Assembly (NCBI GenBank): GCA_040218415.1
Contig: JAVJRN010000075.1
Span: 124,001 to 188,000 of the forward strand
Reading direction: 5' to 3'
From: JAVJRN01 sp040218415
GTDB lineage: Bacteria > Bacteroidota > Bacteroidia > Cytophagales > Cyclobacteriaceae
DNA length: 64,000 nucleotides
Shown here one piece after another: positions 1 to 9,276 of the stretch. Both the position numbers and the translations under genes were made by a program. Every line of letters starts with the position of its first letter. The first letter of the stretch is position 1. A model generated the notes under the pieces. It made no database searches and was not told the DNA's origin. It saw nothing but the letters and a program-made list of their open reading frames with translations.

Positions 1-666
1 TTGATATTTTTCCATTTTCTTTTTCAATTCTAGCAAAAGGCCAGCGCGAGGTTCTTCTCCTTCATCTGTACTCCTTTGTACATGTATGATATATACAGGA
101 GTATCAAGTCCTTTAGCGATAAGTAAGAGAATAGATAAGTCATGCTCATCAATTGTATGATCATGATCGATGGCCAGACATATTTTTTTTATCGCTCTGA
201 AAGGATATTCACGAGGAATAACGATGACTGGGCAAGGAGCACTTCGAGTTACCTTTTCGGCCTTAGTCCCAATAAATGCTTCAATGCCTAAAACCTCACT
301 GGTACCTATCAAAACAAGATCTATGTCTAACTTTTCGACGTATTTTTTATAAAAATCATCAACGACAACAGGTCCGGAATAATAATCGTACGGAACTGAT
401 GTAGCTTCAGGTACTTTATCGATAAGATTTTTGAATTGATTTTGTTTTATTGCTTCATGATCAATGGGTATTGGTGGTATCGACTGTGTTGACACGCCTG
501 TACCGCCTATGCTATGAGGGGTTGGATTGTTGATGTTTGGAGGTAAGTATACATGAAAATACACCAGCTTTGCTCCGAACACTTTTGATAATTCAAGAGC
601 ATATTTGACAACAGTCTCGCTGCTTTCTATATCTATATCGATTGGGGTTAGTATCTTTTGAATCAT
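1..666 (-). CDS. Universal stress protein, tandem-domain type (3' end outside window)
   Basis: Reading leftwards from the ATG at 664-666 there is an open frame of 222 codons that runs off the window edge, so the C-terminus is missing. The protein begins MIQKILTPIDID, the usual first beta strand of a USP domain. At about residues 125-155 it has a stretch ending in APCPVIVIPRE, typical of the last strand of a USP domain where a partner or nucleotide site lies, and then a second domain starts (KKICLAIDHDH). It is therefore a two-domain cytoplasmic USP like the ones at 9361 and 11199. The family responds to starvation, redox and envelope stress; the ligand is unknown. Family assignment is firm, physiological role is not. 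Confidence 0.85.
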   Translation of the reverse strand, partial: MIQKILTPIDIDIESSETVVKYALELSKVFGAKLVYFHVYLPPNINNPTPHSIGGTGVSTQSIPPIPIDHEAIKQNQFKNLIDKVPEATSVPYDYYSGPVVVDDFYKKYVEKLDIDLVLIGTSEVLGIEAFIGTKAEKVTRSAPCPVIVIPREYPFRAIKKICLAIDHDHTIDEHDLSILLLIAKGLDTPVYIIHVQRSTDEGEEPRAGLLLELKKKMEKYQ

Positions 667-1464
667 TGAAGGTTCGTTTAAATTAAGTGTATTTTGCCCA
701 GTTCATTTATCGTTTTACTAGTTGTTTCTTAGTTCTAAACAATTTGTTACTTACCGAAAGTATTTTCTAAAATTTATCAATTCCGACCGCAGTAACTATA
801 GTGAATAATTGAAATTATCTTTCCGACTATTCTTCTTTAGTGAGCATAATTGAGTTATTCCAATTCATACTAAAAAATACCGCAATCTTTATTCCAGCTC
901 GTGCATTTGGGCATTGAATGGGTTTAGTTTGATGATTTATTAGGTTAGATTTTGGCCTGCTCTACTATAGTGATGGTATATGGTGTTTTACACAAGGTTT
1001 TCGGCCAAATAGCGGACTTTTAAAAGTTGAGTTCACATCAAAGCTTTAACTCGCTTTCTTTTTAGCCTTGAGTAAAACATTCCTCGTCCTACATTTTCAT
1101 GTGTATTTTCTTCTACGTCAGTTGTTTGGGGGTATCGTAACCTTACAAAGGATTGAATGAATCAATGGATGATTCCAGCGACTTTGAGTAGAATTTTTAA
1201 GGAGATCGGAAGTAAGAAAATTAACTTAAAACAAGTTTTAGCGCTAGCTGCTGGTTCCGAAAGTTTAATAAACCTTTGAAAAATGCCACATTAAAGATGG
1301 ATGATAGCCGAAAATATAATAAGCTTGTATCAGATTGCTTTATTTCGCAAGTCAAGACAGCATTACTTCTACTTACGGCTAACCGGTAATCTGGATTTTC
1401 CATTCGGTTGATCCCAATCAATTTTCTTGTTTCTTTTAAGCATGGTTTTGGAATTTCAAGTTGC
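667..1464. other. Long intergenic region without a recognisable gene
   Basis: About 800 bases between the start of the leftward USP gene and the rightward AI-2E-type gene. It must carry both divergent promoters. I see no convincing coding frame, RNA gene or strong hairpin. An 88-codon frame on the minus strand overlaps the start of the next gene and has no family features. Confidence 0.5.
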
Positions 1465-2574
1465 ATGAATATCTCATTTAAAAACATCTTTTACGTCTTG
1501 GCAACTCTTATAGGGGTTGTTACCATTATGGCTTTAGCCAAAGGAATAATCATTCCCTTAGCTTTTGCAATGCTATTTTCATTTATCCTGTATCCTCCGG
1601 TCAAGTGGTTTAGGCAAAAAAATGTCGGTGTGATCTGGTCGATTATCATAACGATGAGTGGTGTGACACTTTTACTTGCGGGCGTTGTTTATCTTTTCTC
1701 TGCACAAATAGTGAGGATGACTGCTGATTACAACAGTTTTCAGGAAGAGCTAAGGAAGGTTTTTGATACTGCAGTTAGCTTCCTCAATAATGAGATAAAC
1801 TTTGTTCCTCATATCAAAGTACAAACCATTTCTGAGGCGGCATCATCTTTTTTTGGTAATACGGGATTTGTTTTGGTATCGGATACCCTTGGCTTTACAA
1901 CCACTTTTCTTTCTTATCTCACCTTATCCATCGTATTTACCTTCCTAATTCTGCTTTATAGTCGCCAGTTAACTATAGCGCTTACTCAGTTTAGTCCTGA
2001 AAAAAATCGAGATTCATTTTTGAAAATGCTTCAGGAGATTCAAAAAGTAGGGCAACAATACCTTACAGGAATATTGGTAATCGTATTGATCTTAGGAGTG
2101 CTCAACAGTACAGGTTTATTTCTTCTTGGTATAGACTATGCCATATTTTTTGGGTTTCTAGCGGCTCTTTTAGCCATTATACCGTATGTAGGTAGCTTTT
2201 TGGGTGGGCTTATTCCTGCCATTTATGCATTAATCACTTATGATAGCCTTTGGTATCCTGTTGGGGTAATTGGCACATTTTGGGTCATACAGTTTATAGA
2301 AGGAAATATTCTCAATCCAAAAATTGTCGGTGGGAACCTCCGTATCAATGCATTATTTTCTCTGATTTCCTTAATCGGCGGGAGCATATTATGGGGTATT
2401 CCAGGAATGATTCTTTTTCTTCCACTTACTGCTATAATTCGCACAGTAAGTAGTTACTATGAGGAACTTCAACCATTAGCGATCTTAATAGGGGAGGAGG
2501 AGAAGGAGAAACAGGAGGAGAATAAATGGTGGAAGAAAACGAAAAATTGGGTAAAAGGATTGCTAAGCAAATAG
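1465..2574 (+). CDS. AI-2E transporter family (PerM/YdiK-like) membrane protein
   Basis: Polytopic inner-membrane protein of 369 residues from the ATG at 1465. An in-frame ATG at 1408 would add 19 residues with no membrane character, so 1465 is preferred because it gives the normal family start, a positively charged stub followed directly by a helix. Hydrophobic segments lie near residues 7-50, 60-90, 145-175 and then a dense block from about 205 to 340, with the glycine/proline-rich family signature IPYVGSFLGGLIPA in the middle and EGNILNPKIVGG after it, which is diagnostic. The family exports varied small solutes; AI-2 transport is shown only for a few members, so the substrate is unknown. 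The tail is rich in Glu and Lys. It appears to be transcribed alone. Confidence 0.88.
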   Translation: MNISFKNIFYVLATLIGVVTIMALAKGIIIPLAFAMLFSFILYPPVKWFRQKNVGVIWSIIITMSGVTLLLAGVVYLFSAQIVRMTADYNSFQEELRKVFDTAVSFLNNEINFVPHIKVQTISEAASSFFGNTGFVLVSDTLGFTTTFLSYLTLSIVFTFLILLYSRQLTIALTQFSPEKNRDSFLKMLQEIQKVGQQYLTGILVIVLILGVLNSTGLFLLGIDYAIFFGFLAALLAIIPYVGSFLGGLIPAIYALITYDSLWYPVGVIGTFWVIQFIEGNILNPKIVGGNLRINALFSLISLIGGSILWGIPGMILFLPLTAIIRTVSSYYEELQPLAILIGEEEKEKQEENKWWKKTKNWVKGLLSK

Positions 2575-3016
2575 AATCAGCGGAAGAATTGCGCACCGTC
2601 ACTATTAAATAAGATCTTAAAATAGCAAGTTGATTACTTGTCCCCAAACTGCTTCATTTATGCTTACCTCGACTTTTACTAGATACTCCAATACAGTTGT
2701 GTTTATATGGAACCTATTTTAACAATAGGATTATCGTTTTATGCTCTTTTCGGCTCACTCATACACAACTCATCAACATCTTTTTGAAGCTATAGTCAAC
2801 TTTCCTACCCAGTATAATTCAATGATGCAAAAGCTCATTTTCTGCTTGAAATCTAGTGATACTATCACTATTAGTAGTATGTAGAAGTGTGATTTGGTTG
2901 GCTATTACTAGTGATTTTTTTCTTTATTTAGAATCATTCTAAGTTAATCTGGCATTCATCATTTAGTCTTGTATTCTCAAAACAAATCGATAACAAAAAA
3001 ATAAATATCTAAAGCA
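2575..3016. other. Intergenic region upstream of the iron-type operon
   Basis: About 440 bases with no credible gene. Its main content is the 15-bp palindrome at 2928-2942, listed separately. The last 75 bases should hold the promoter and leader of the DUF4856 gene. Confidence 0.5.
2928..2942. promoter_or_regulatory. Putative Fur-family operator (7-1-7 palindrome)
   Basis: TTAGAAT-C-ATTCTAA is a perfect inverted repeat with 7-base arms and a single central base, ending 74 bases before the start codon of the first gene of a putative iron-uptake operon. Fur and PerR boxes have exactly this 7-1-7 architecture. The match in architecture and position supports iron control; binding itself is an inference. 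Confidence 0.6.
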
Positions 3017-4102
3017 ATGAGAATTTTAAATTGGTTAACAATGTCCTCTTTAGGATTATTCCTGATCAGTTGTGATAGTGATGATGATATTGATGCGAAT
3101 CCAGCATTGATAATACCAAGTGAATACATATCTGCTAATTATGCGGCAAATGTGACAGCAGAAAATACTGTTATAAATGAATTATCTACGATGACAGCAG
3201 AGGTAAATGCGGCAGAGGCAAATGCACAAAGCGGCACTGTTTCTGACATAGTCTATCCAACGACGCTTTCCTCAGTGACTCTTCCAGCCTACCGCACACT
3301 GGTGGAAGGATGGTTGACGGAAATTGTTAAAGCAGCTAACTCGTCTACCGCTTTTATAAATCCAGGCGATGGTACACCTGCAAATGACGAGGAGGGTGGC
3401 CTTTTGGGTAGCAGATTACTTGACGAAAATGGCCTTGAGTTGGAGCAAATGGTAGAAAAAGGTTCCTTCGGTGCGGCTCTTTATAACCATGCTTTAACGG
3501 TCATCAATGGCGATCTTAATAGTGCTTCAATTGATAAACTTGTGGAAATATTTGGGGCAGATCCTACTTTTAATTCAAGTAATACAAAAGCAGCTGCAGT
3601 TTATGCAAGCAGACGATCATTTCATGCCACGGAAGAAGGTTATTTCTATGATATGAAATTAAATCTGATTACTGCGAAGGCGGCCATTGAGGCAGGGGAT
3701 GCTTTCAATAGCCAAAGAGATCAAGCATTAGACGCTTTCAAATTAAATTGGGAAAAATCCAACTTTGCTACAGTCATATTTTATTGTAATGCAACCGCGG
3801 TAATGTTGCGTGAGGCTGGTGGAGATCCTGACGCTTTGGGTAGTGCACTTCACGCCTATGCCGAAGGTGTAGGTTTTACTCATGGTTTTAGAGGTATAAG
3901 CGATAAGCAAATTACCGATGCTCAAATTGACAGTATACTTTCTTTGCTGCTCGCTCCGGCAGGTAGCACACCTGAGAGTTATAAGTTTCTTAATGATGCA
4001 ACTTTACTTGACAATTTGACGACAGTCATAGAGGAAATTCAAGCCATTTATGGCTTTACTGATGCTGAAGTAGGGAGTTTTTACTCCAATAATCCTACCT
4101 AA
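3017..4102 (+). CDS. DUF4856 family lipoprotein, probable iron-regulated surface/periplasmic protein
   Basis: Protein of 361 residues starting MRILNW with a lipoprotein signal ending LFLISC, so Cys19 should be lipidated. The mature part fits DUF4856: long helices, the motif KGSFGAALYNHAL near residues 150-162 and a C-terminal helical region with HAYAEGVGFTHGF. The family is often encoded next to imelysin-like proteins and TonB receptors in Bacteroidota, as here, and its fold is thought to be helical like imelysin. It is the first gene of a four-gene run (spacings about 125, 24 and -4 bases) and sits behind a Fur-type palindrome. A periplasmic or surface iron/heme-handling role is inferred; no biochemical function is established. 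Confidence 0.75.
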   Translation: MRILNWLTMSSLGLFLISCDSDDDIDANPALIIPSEYISANYAANVTAENTVINELSTMTAEVNAAEANAQSGTVSDIVYPTTLSSVTLPAYRTLVEGWLTEIVKAANSSTAFINPGDGTPANDEEGGLLGSRLLDENGLELEQMVEKGSFGAALYNHALTVINGDLNSASIDKLVEIFGADPTFNSSNTKAAAVYASRRSFHATEEGYFYDMKLNLITAKAAIEAGDAFNSQRDQALDAFKLNWEKSNFATVIFYCNATAVMLREAGGDPDALGSALHAYAEGVGFTHGFRGISDKQITDAQIDSILSLLLAPAGSTPESYKFLNDATLLDNLTTVIEEIQAIYGFTDAEVGSFYSNNPT

Positions 4103-4129
4103 GGAGAGTTTTACTTAAACAATATATTC

Positions 4130-4191
4130 AAGGTTGCCTCTTGCACTGCTTGCTTTAAAATAAACAAAGAAGTAGCATTTGAGGCAGCCTT
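4130..4191. repeat. Long imperfect inverted repeat between DUF4856 and imelysin genes
   Basis: The arms AAGGTTGCCTC (4130-4140) and GAGGCAGCCTT (4181-4191) pair at 10 of 11 positions, and the inner sequences (CTGCTTGCTTT against AAAGAAGTAG) can extend the stem with bulges. There is no T-run after it in either direction. It may be a processing or stability element that sets the ratio of the first gene to the rest of the operon; a weak terminator is the alternative. Confidence 0.45.
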
Positions 4192-4227
4192 ATTTAACGA
4201 TTATAAGTGCGATTAAAATATTATCCT

Positions 4228-5334
4228 ATGTTAAAGAAAAGAGTAAGCCTTGTTTCTATATTCCTTCCATTTTTAGTTTGTTTACCTCTCCTATTTATTT
4301 CATGTGACGAGGAGGGTTTGGAAGAAATAGATGGTTTCGATCGGGGCGAAATGTTAGCAAGTCTTGCGGATGATTTAATCATACCTAATTTTGAAGCTTT
4401 GCAGGAAAGTGTATCTAAGTTGTCCATAGCGACAAATGAATTTGTGCAGAATACCAATGAAGAAAACTTGCTCAAAATGAGAGCTGCATGGGTGGAGGCA
4501 GTCACTAATCATCAGCATTGCACATCATTCGGTTTTGGTCCGGCCAATTTATCCTTGGGTGCTTACGGTACTGTTCTGGGTGTATTTCCAGTAGACGAAG
4601 AGGAAGTGGAAGCCAATATATTGAAGGCAGACGTCAATCTTGCCAGAAGCTTTTCTCGGGATGTCCGTGGTTTTTTTACGGTAGAATATCTGATTTATGG
4701 TAATGACAAAACGGAGATTCAGGTGATTGAATCTTTCGATCAACAGCGAAAGGATTATTTGTTACTTGTCATAGATGAATTGACTATGACAACTGAATCA
4801 ATTGTCAATAATTGGAAGACTGATTACAGAGAAAAATTCATAAATAATGATGGTACGGCAGCTGGAAGTTCTGTGTCCATATTATATAACGAGTTTGTTA
4901 AAGATTACGAGAATATCAAAAATTACAAGGTAGAGTTACCGGCTGGACTTACAGCTGGTCAGGTATCTTCAGATCCTACACTTGTAGAGGCTTATTACAG
5001 TGGAATATCTAAACAACTGATTCGAGAACATTTTTCGAGTTCTAAGAATATTTGGATGGGACAAACCAGAGATGGCCAGGATATCATAAGTTTCGAGGAA
5101 TATTTGGTAGCACTTGAAGGAGGACCGACGCTCGTTGCAGCTACAAAAGCAGCCATTGTAGAAATAGATAATGCCCTAGCAGCACTTCCGGATGTCAAGC
5201 TTTCAGAAATGGTAGATAGTGAAGAAGTAGTAACGCTCAGAACAAAGCTTCAAGCCAATACCGCCAATTTTAAAAGCTCAATGAGTTCATTGCTGGGTAT
5301 CAGCATTACTTTCAACTCAGGCGATGGAGATTAA
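4228..5334 (+). CDS. Imelysin family lipoprotein with altered GxHxxE motif
   Basis: Protein of 368 residues from the ATG at 4228; an in-frame GTG at 4207 exists, but the later ATG gives a clean lipoprotein signal (MLKKR, hydrophobic core, LFISC). The body matches the imelysin/insulin-cleaving membrane protease (ICMP) family: a helical N-terminal half with MRAAWVEAV and, near residue 150, DVRGFFTVEYLIYG. In characterised members that segment is GxHxxE and is thought to bind iron; here the His position is Phe (G-F-F-T-V-E) while Gly and Glu remain. Members such as IrpA and EfeO-like proteins act in iron uptake, which agrees with the DUF4856, HTTM and TonB-receptor neighbours. Peptidase activity is doubtful for the family. 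Function: iron-associated periplasmic/surface binding protein, inferred. Confidence 0.8.
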   Translation: MLKKRVSLVSIFLPFLVCLPLLFISCDEEGLEEIDGFDRGEMLASLADDLIIPNFEALQESVSKLSIATNEFVQNTNEENLLKMRAAWVEAVTNHQHCTSFGFGPANLSLGAYGTVLGVFPVDEEEVEANILKADVNLARSFSRDVRGFFTVEYLIYGNDKTEIQVIESFDQQRKDYLLLVIDELTMTTESIVNNWKTDYREKFINNDGTAAGSSVSILYNEFVKDYENIKNYKVELPAGLTAGQVSSDPTLVEAYYSGISKQLIREHFSSSKNIWMGQTRDGQDIISFEEYLVALEGGPTLVAATKAAIVEIDNALAALPDVKLSEMVDSEEVVTLRTKLQANTANFKSSMSSLLGISITFNSGDGD

Positions 5335-5358
5335 TGGAATAGCGTCCGGTTCGATATA

Positions 5359-6729
5359 GTGAAGAATCTTTACCACTCATTTTTAAAATATTTGGAGCAA
5401 CCCATACCGGTTGCTCCTCTTGTTACATTTCGTATGATCTTTGGCTTAGTTATGCTATTTAGCTGTCTGCGTTATATGTGGATGGGATGGGTAGATACTC
5501 AGTTGGTTGATCCGCTGCTCCATTTTCACTACTATGGCTTTGATTGGATCAGGCCGCTACCACGAGCTGGGATGTACGGCGTTTTCACCTTAATGTCTTT
5601 GTCTTGTTTGGCTATTTTTCTAGGCTGGTATTATAGATTATTTTCGGTGGTTTTCTTCCTATGCTTTACTTATGTCGAGCTTATTGATATCACCTATTAT
5701 CTCAATCATTACTATTTTGTGAGCATTGTTGCTTTTCTGATGATTTTTGTGCCAGCGAATTGTTATTTCTCACTGGATGTTTTGAGAAACCCATTGATCA
5801 AAAGAACAGAAGTGAGTCGATGGTGTATCGGGATATTCAAACTTCAAATTGGGATAGTTTATTGCTTTGCCGGACTGGCAAAAATTAATTACGATTGGCT
5901 GATACGAGCCTTACCTTTATCCATTTGGTTGCCAGCCAAAACGAGTATTCCGATCATTGGATTTATTTTTAAATACAAATTCACGGCTTTTCTTTTTAGT
6001 TGGATCGGTATGCTTTTCGATACATTGATCGTGTTTGGGCTTCTTTTCAAAAAAACGCGCTGGCTCTCTTATATCGCAGTGGTTATTTTTCATACACTCA
6101 CCGGAATACTGTTTCAAATCGGGGTTTTTCCAATAGTGATGATATTTGCGGTCACTATTTTCTTTTCTGCCTCATTTCATCAGCAACTGCTAGACAAATT
6201 AAACACGCTACTTCCAAATATTGGTACTTCAAATCCATTAAGAAATACCTCTACTGGATCAAAAAGTAAGATTAGAGTGGCGCCATTGCTGATATGTTTT
6301 TTTGCATTCCAAATACTTTTTCCATGGCGTTACTTGCTTTATCCCGGGAATGTGTTTTGGACAGAGGAAGGTTATCGATTTTCTTGGCGTGTGATGTTGA
6401 TGGAGAAAGCAGGCACTGCGACCTTCTTTGTGAAGGATGCCGAATCAGGAAGAGAAGGTTCTGTGATCAACAGCCAATTTCTCAATCAACACCAGGAGAA
6501 GCAGATGGCCATGCAGCCTGATCTCATTTTGCAATATGCGAAATATTTGAAAGATCACTTCCTAGCTCAGGGTATGACGGAACCTCGCGTGAGAGCTGAA
6601 GTTTTAGTAACATTAAATGCTCGTCCTGCTCAGCTTTTAATAGATCCAGCCGTAGATTTGTCCCAGCAAATAGATCAATGGCAAAACAAGAAATGGATAT
6701 TACCGCTGAACACTGATACTTTACCATGA
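5359..6729 (+). CDS. HTTM domain (vitamin K-dependent gamma-carboxylase-like) membrane protein
   Basis: Integral membrane protein of 456 residues beginning at a GTG (5359), 24 bases after the imelysin gene; no ATG fits better. The first 290 residues carry multiple hydrophobic helices with the HTTM-type pattern: APLVTFRMIFGLVMLF at the start, WVDTQLVDP, FHYYGFDWI, and LNHYYFVSI in the middle. This is followed by a final membrane segment and a soluble C-terminal part of about 130 residues (FFVKDAESGREG) predicted to face the periplasm. The HTTM domain is the transmembrane core shared with vitamin K-dependent gamma-glutamyl carboxylase, but bacterial members are largely uncharacterised. The stop codon overlaps the start of the TonB receptor by four bases (ATGA), so the two are translationally coupled, tying this protein to the uptake system. 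Confidence 0.82.
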   Translation: MKNLYHSFLKYLEQPIPVAPLVTFRMIFGLVMLFSCLRYMWMGWVDTQLVDPLLHFHYYGFDWIRPLPRAGMYGVFTLMSLSCLAIFLGWYYRLFSVVFFLCFTYVELIDITYYLNHYYFVSIVAFLMIFVPANCYFSLDVLRNPLIKRTEVSRWCIGIFKLQIGIVYCFAGLAKINYDWLIRALPLSIWLPAKTSIPIIGFIFKYKFTAFLFSWIGMLFDTLIVFGLLFKKTRWLSYIAVVIFHTLTGILFQIGVFPIVMIFAVTIFFSASFHQQLLDKLNTLLPNIGTSNPLRNTSTGSKSKIRVAPLLICFFAFQILFPWRYLLYPGNVFWTEEGYRFSWRVMLMEKAGTATFFVKDAESGREGSVINSQFLNQHQEKQMAMQPDLILQYAKYLKDHFLAQGMTEPRVRAEVLVTLNARPAQLLIDPAVDLSQQIDQWQNKKWILPLNTDTLP

Positions 6730-9128
6730 GGTTTTACTTACCGCTATTATTTATTCTTATTTCCGTTTCACTTCACGCACAAACCTACGAGATCTTTGGT
6801 CAGGTAGTTTCTAAGGAAACAGGTAATCCTATCACGGATGCTACCGTATTCGTGGAGGTTCTGGGAGCACAGACAAGCACAGATAGTTTAGGTAATTATT
6901 CGTTAAAGCTACCAGAAGGCATACACGTTGTTGGTGTTTTTAGTCTTGAGATGACGACTTCTGTTCAAAAAGTGGATTTGAATAGTAATCTCCGATTAGA
7001 TTTTATTTTAAAGGATATATTGAGTGAGCTGGAGGAAGTAGAGGTCACTGAAGTCAGATTGCAAACCAATGGAATTACCCGGCTGAACGCCATTGAAGGT
7101 TTTGGGATCTATGAGGCCAAAAAAAATGAACTGATTATTCTTGATGATTTTGCTGCCAATAAAGTATCCAATAATGCACGTCAGATTTTTGCCAAGGTAC
7201 CCGGACTAAATATTTGGGAGAGCGATTTTGCGGGGATTCAACTGGATATAGCAGCAAGGGGTTTGGGGCCTAGCCGAACTGCCAATTTCAACACCCGGCA
7301 AAACGGTTATGATATGAGCGCAGACGCACTTGGCTATCCAGAGAGCTACTATATGCCATCGATGCAAGCAGTGGAGAGGATTGAAATTGTGAGAGGGGCG
7401 GCTTCATTGCAGTATGGATCACAGTTTGGCGGCATGCTCAACTTCAAACTCAAAGAAGTAAATGATAAACCTTTGGAAGTCAACATGGAGCAAGCGGTGG
7501 GTTCGTTTGGTTTGCTGAATTCGTATGTGAGTCTTGGTGGGAAAACCGATAAAGTACAATATTTCAGTTACTACCAATATCGCCAAGGAGAAGGCTGGCG
7601 CCCGAATAGTAGTTTTTACTCGCACCTTGGTTTTGCTAGTATGAATTATGAGTTCAGTGAAAGATTAAAAGTGGGAGTTGAATATTCTTTTCTCCATTAT
7701 GTGGCTCAGCAACCCGGAGGCCTTAGAAATGATGATTTTGAACAAGGGGACATTAAGATTTCCCATCGAGGAAGAAACTGGTTTCAGGTGTCTTGGAATC
7801 TTTTTGCAGCAACTTTAGATTATAAGTTCTCTGATCAAACCAAGCTCAATGTAAGAAGCTTTGGATTGGTCTCGGGCAGAGATGCGCTAGGAAATTTAGA
7901 GCAAATCGATAGGATAGATGACCCTACCGTAAACAGAACGCTCATTAGTGATCAATTCAAAAACTTTGGATCTGAGGTTCGATTGCTACATTACTATAAT
8001 ATTTTCGGAAGAAAATCCGCCCTCGTAGTGGGAGGAAGGTATTACAATGGACTAACGCTACGCCAGCAGGGAGATGCCAGCCCCGAGGCAGATGCAGATT
8101 TCAATCACCTGAACCCCAATGAGCTTGAGGATTTTGACTATGATTTTCCAAGTCAAAACCATGCACTTTTTGCTGAGAATATTTTCAACCTTACAGATAA
8201 GCTTAGTATTACGCCAGGTTTGAGGTTTGAGCATATTCGTACAGATGCAACAGGAATATGGAGACAAATTGTGAGAGATTTTGCCGGCAATATCAAAGCG
8301 GAAAATACTTTTGAAGATGACCGTGTGGTCAGGCGATCGTTTTTGTTGGGTGGTTTGGGTGTGAGCTATCGACTCAGTGATCAAGTCAATCTTTATACCA
8401 ACTACTCTGAAAATTTTCGATCCGTTACTTTTAGTGACCTGAGATTAAACAACCCCAACTTCCTGCTCGACAGTCTGATTACTGATGAGAGCGGCTTCAA
8501 TATGGATTTGGGAGTGAGAGGTAATGTGTTGGATTGGCTCAATGTTGATGTAAGCCTTTTTTACCTACAATACAATGACCGCATCGGTGTACTGCTTCCA
8601 GCTGGCAGTACTTTGTTATTTAGAACCAATGTTGGAGATTCAAGACACTTTGGGATAGAATCGCTTTTGGAAATGGATGTATTTGGCTTATTAGGAAAAG
8701 AGTTTGAAGATCAAAGGCTATCTCTTTTTACAAATTTCTCATTAATAAATGCGACCTATATCAAGTCGGATGATAACGCCATCAAAGGGAAGCAGGTAGA
8801 ATACGTGCCAAATGTCATGTTTCGGACGGGTTTGAGTTATGCATTGAAAGACTTCAAGGCTACTTATCAGTTTTCTTATATGGGCGATCAGTTTTCGGAC
8901 GCCACCAATTCTTCAACCAATCCTAATGCACTCACGGGCTTAATTCCTGCATACACAGTAATGGATATCTCTTTTGACTATCAACCCGGTCGGTATAAGA
9001 TCACAGCTGGGGTCAATAACTTGACCAATCAGCAATATTTTACAAGAAGAGCGGAAAGTTATCCGGGTCCAGGAATTATTCCTGCTACAATTAGAAGTTT
9101 CTATCTGTCTTTGGGAGTCCGTATTTGA
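6726..9128 (+). CDS. TonB-dependent outer membrane receptor, FecA-like, probable iron/siderophore uptake
   Basis: Protein of 800 residues with a Sec signal ending SLHAQ, a carboxypeptidase-regulatory-like (CarbopepD_reg_2) beta domain at about residues 20-105, a plug domain at about 120-235 (VERIEIVRGAASLQYGSQFGG is the usual plug/barrel hinge), and a beta-barrel to the end with the C-terminal strand FYLSLGVRI. It lacks the very long barrel of SusC proteins and resembles FecA/siderophore receptors. Four-base overlap with the HTTM gene and a position behind the Fur-type box make an iron chelate the most likely substrate, but specificity cannot be read from the sequence. This is the last gene of the run. 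Confidence 0.88.
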   Translation: MRFYLPLLFILISVSLHAQTYEIFGQVVSKETGNPITDATVFVEVLGAQTSTDSLGNYSLKLPEGIHVVGVFSLEMTTSVQKVDLNSNLRLDFILKDILSELEEVEVTEVRLQTNGITRLNAIEGFGIYEAKKNELIILDDFAANKVSNNARQIFAKVPGLNIWESDFAGIQLDIAARGLGPSRTANFNTRQNGYDMSADALGYPESYYMPSMQAVERIEIVRGAASLQYGSQFGGMLNFKLKEVNDKPLEVNMEQAVGSFGLLNSYVSLGGKTDKVQYFSYYQYRQGEGWRPNSSFYSHLGFASMNYEFSERLKVGVEYSFLHYVAQQPGGLRNDDFEQGDIKISHRGRNWFQVSWNLFAATLDYKFSDQTKLNVRSFGLVSGRDALGNLEQIDRIDDPTVNRTLISDQFKNFGSEVRLLHYYNIFGRKSALVVGGRYYNGLTLRQQGDASPEADADFNHLNPNELEDFDYDFPSQNHALFAENIFNLTDKLSITPGLRFEHIRTDATGIWRQIVRDFAGNIKAENTFEDDRVVRRSFLLGGLGVSYRLSDQVNLYTNYSENFRSVTFSDLRLNNPNFLLDSLITDESGFNMDLGVRGNVLDWLNVDVSLFYLQYNDRIGVLLPAGSTLLFRTNVGDSRHFGIESLLEMDVFGLLGKEFEDQRLSLFTNFSLINATYIKSDDNAIKGKQVEYVPNVMFRTGLSYALKDFKATYQFSYMGDQFSDATNSSTNPNALTGLIPAYTVMDISFDYQPGRYKITAGVNNLTNQQYFTRRAESYPGPGIIPATIRSFYLSLGVRI

Positions 9129-9179
9129 CTTGGTAACATCGTCCTACTTTATCAAAAAAATCTTTTGCTCTTTCAAAAA

Positions 9180-9221
9180 ATGGATATAAATGCGATGAGC
9201 AATTATCGCATTTATATCCAT
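9180..9221 (-). terminator. Strong terminator for the leftward USP gene (possibly bidirectional)
   Basis: A perfect 17-bp inverted repeat (9180-9196 with 9205-9221, 8-base loop GAGCAATT). Read on the minus strand it is followed at once by TTTTTT (9175-9180), so it is a good rho-independent terminator for the USP gene ending at 9361. The stem could also stop transcription from the TonB-receptor operon converging from the left, although no T-run follows on that side. Confidence 0.65.
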
Positions 9222-9276
9222 AAATGAATCTCCCAGAGGAGCTTGGTTATGATTTTAACGCTTTGATTTAATCGCA

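Noticed and set aside
1221..1487. 88-codon minus-strand frame overlapping the AI-2E gene start
   Set aside because: No family motif, poor context, and it overlaps a well-supported gene start.
9141..9180. Possible third copy of the siaC-end repeat (CTACTTTATCAAAAAAATC)
   Set aside because: Only about 20 AT-rich bases are shared with 19192-19212; too little to distinguish from chance.
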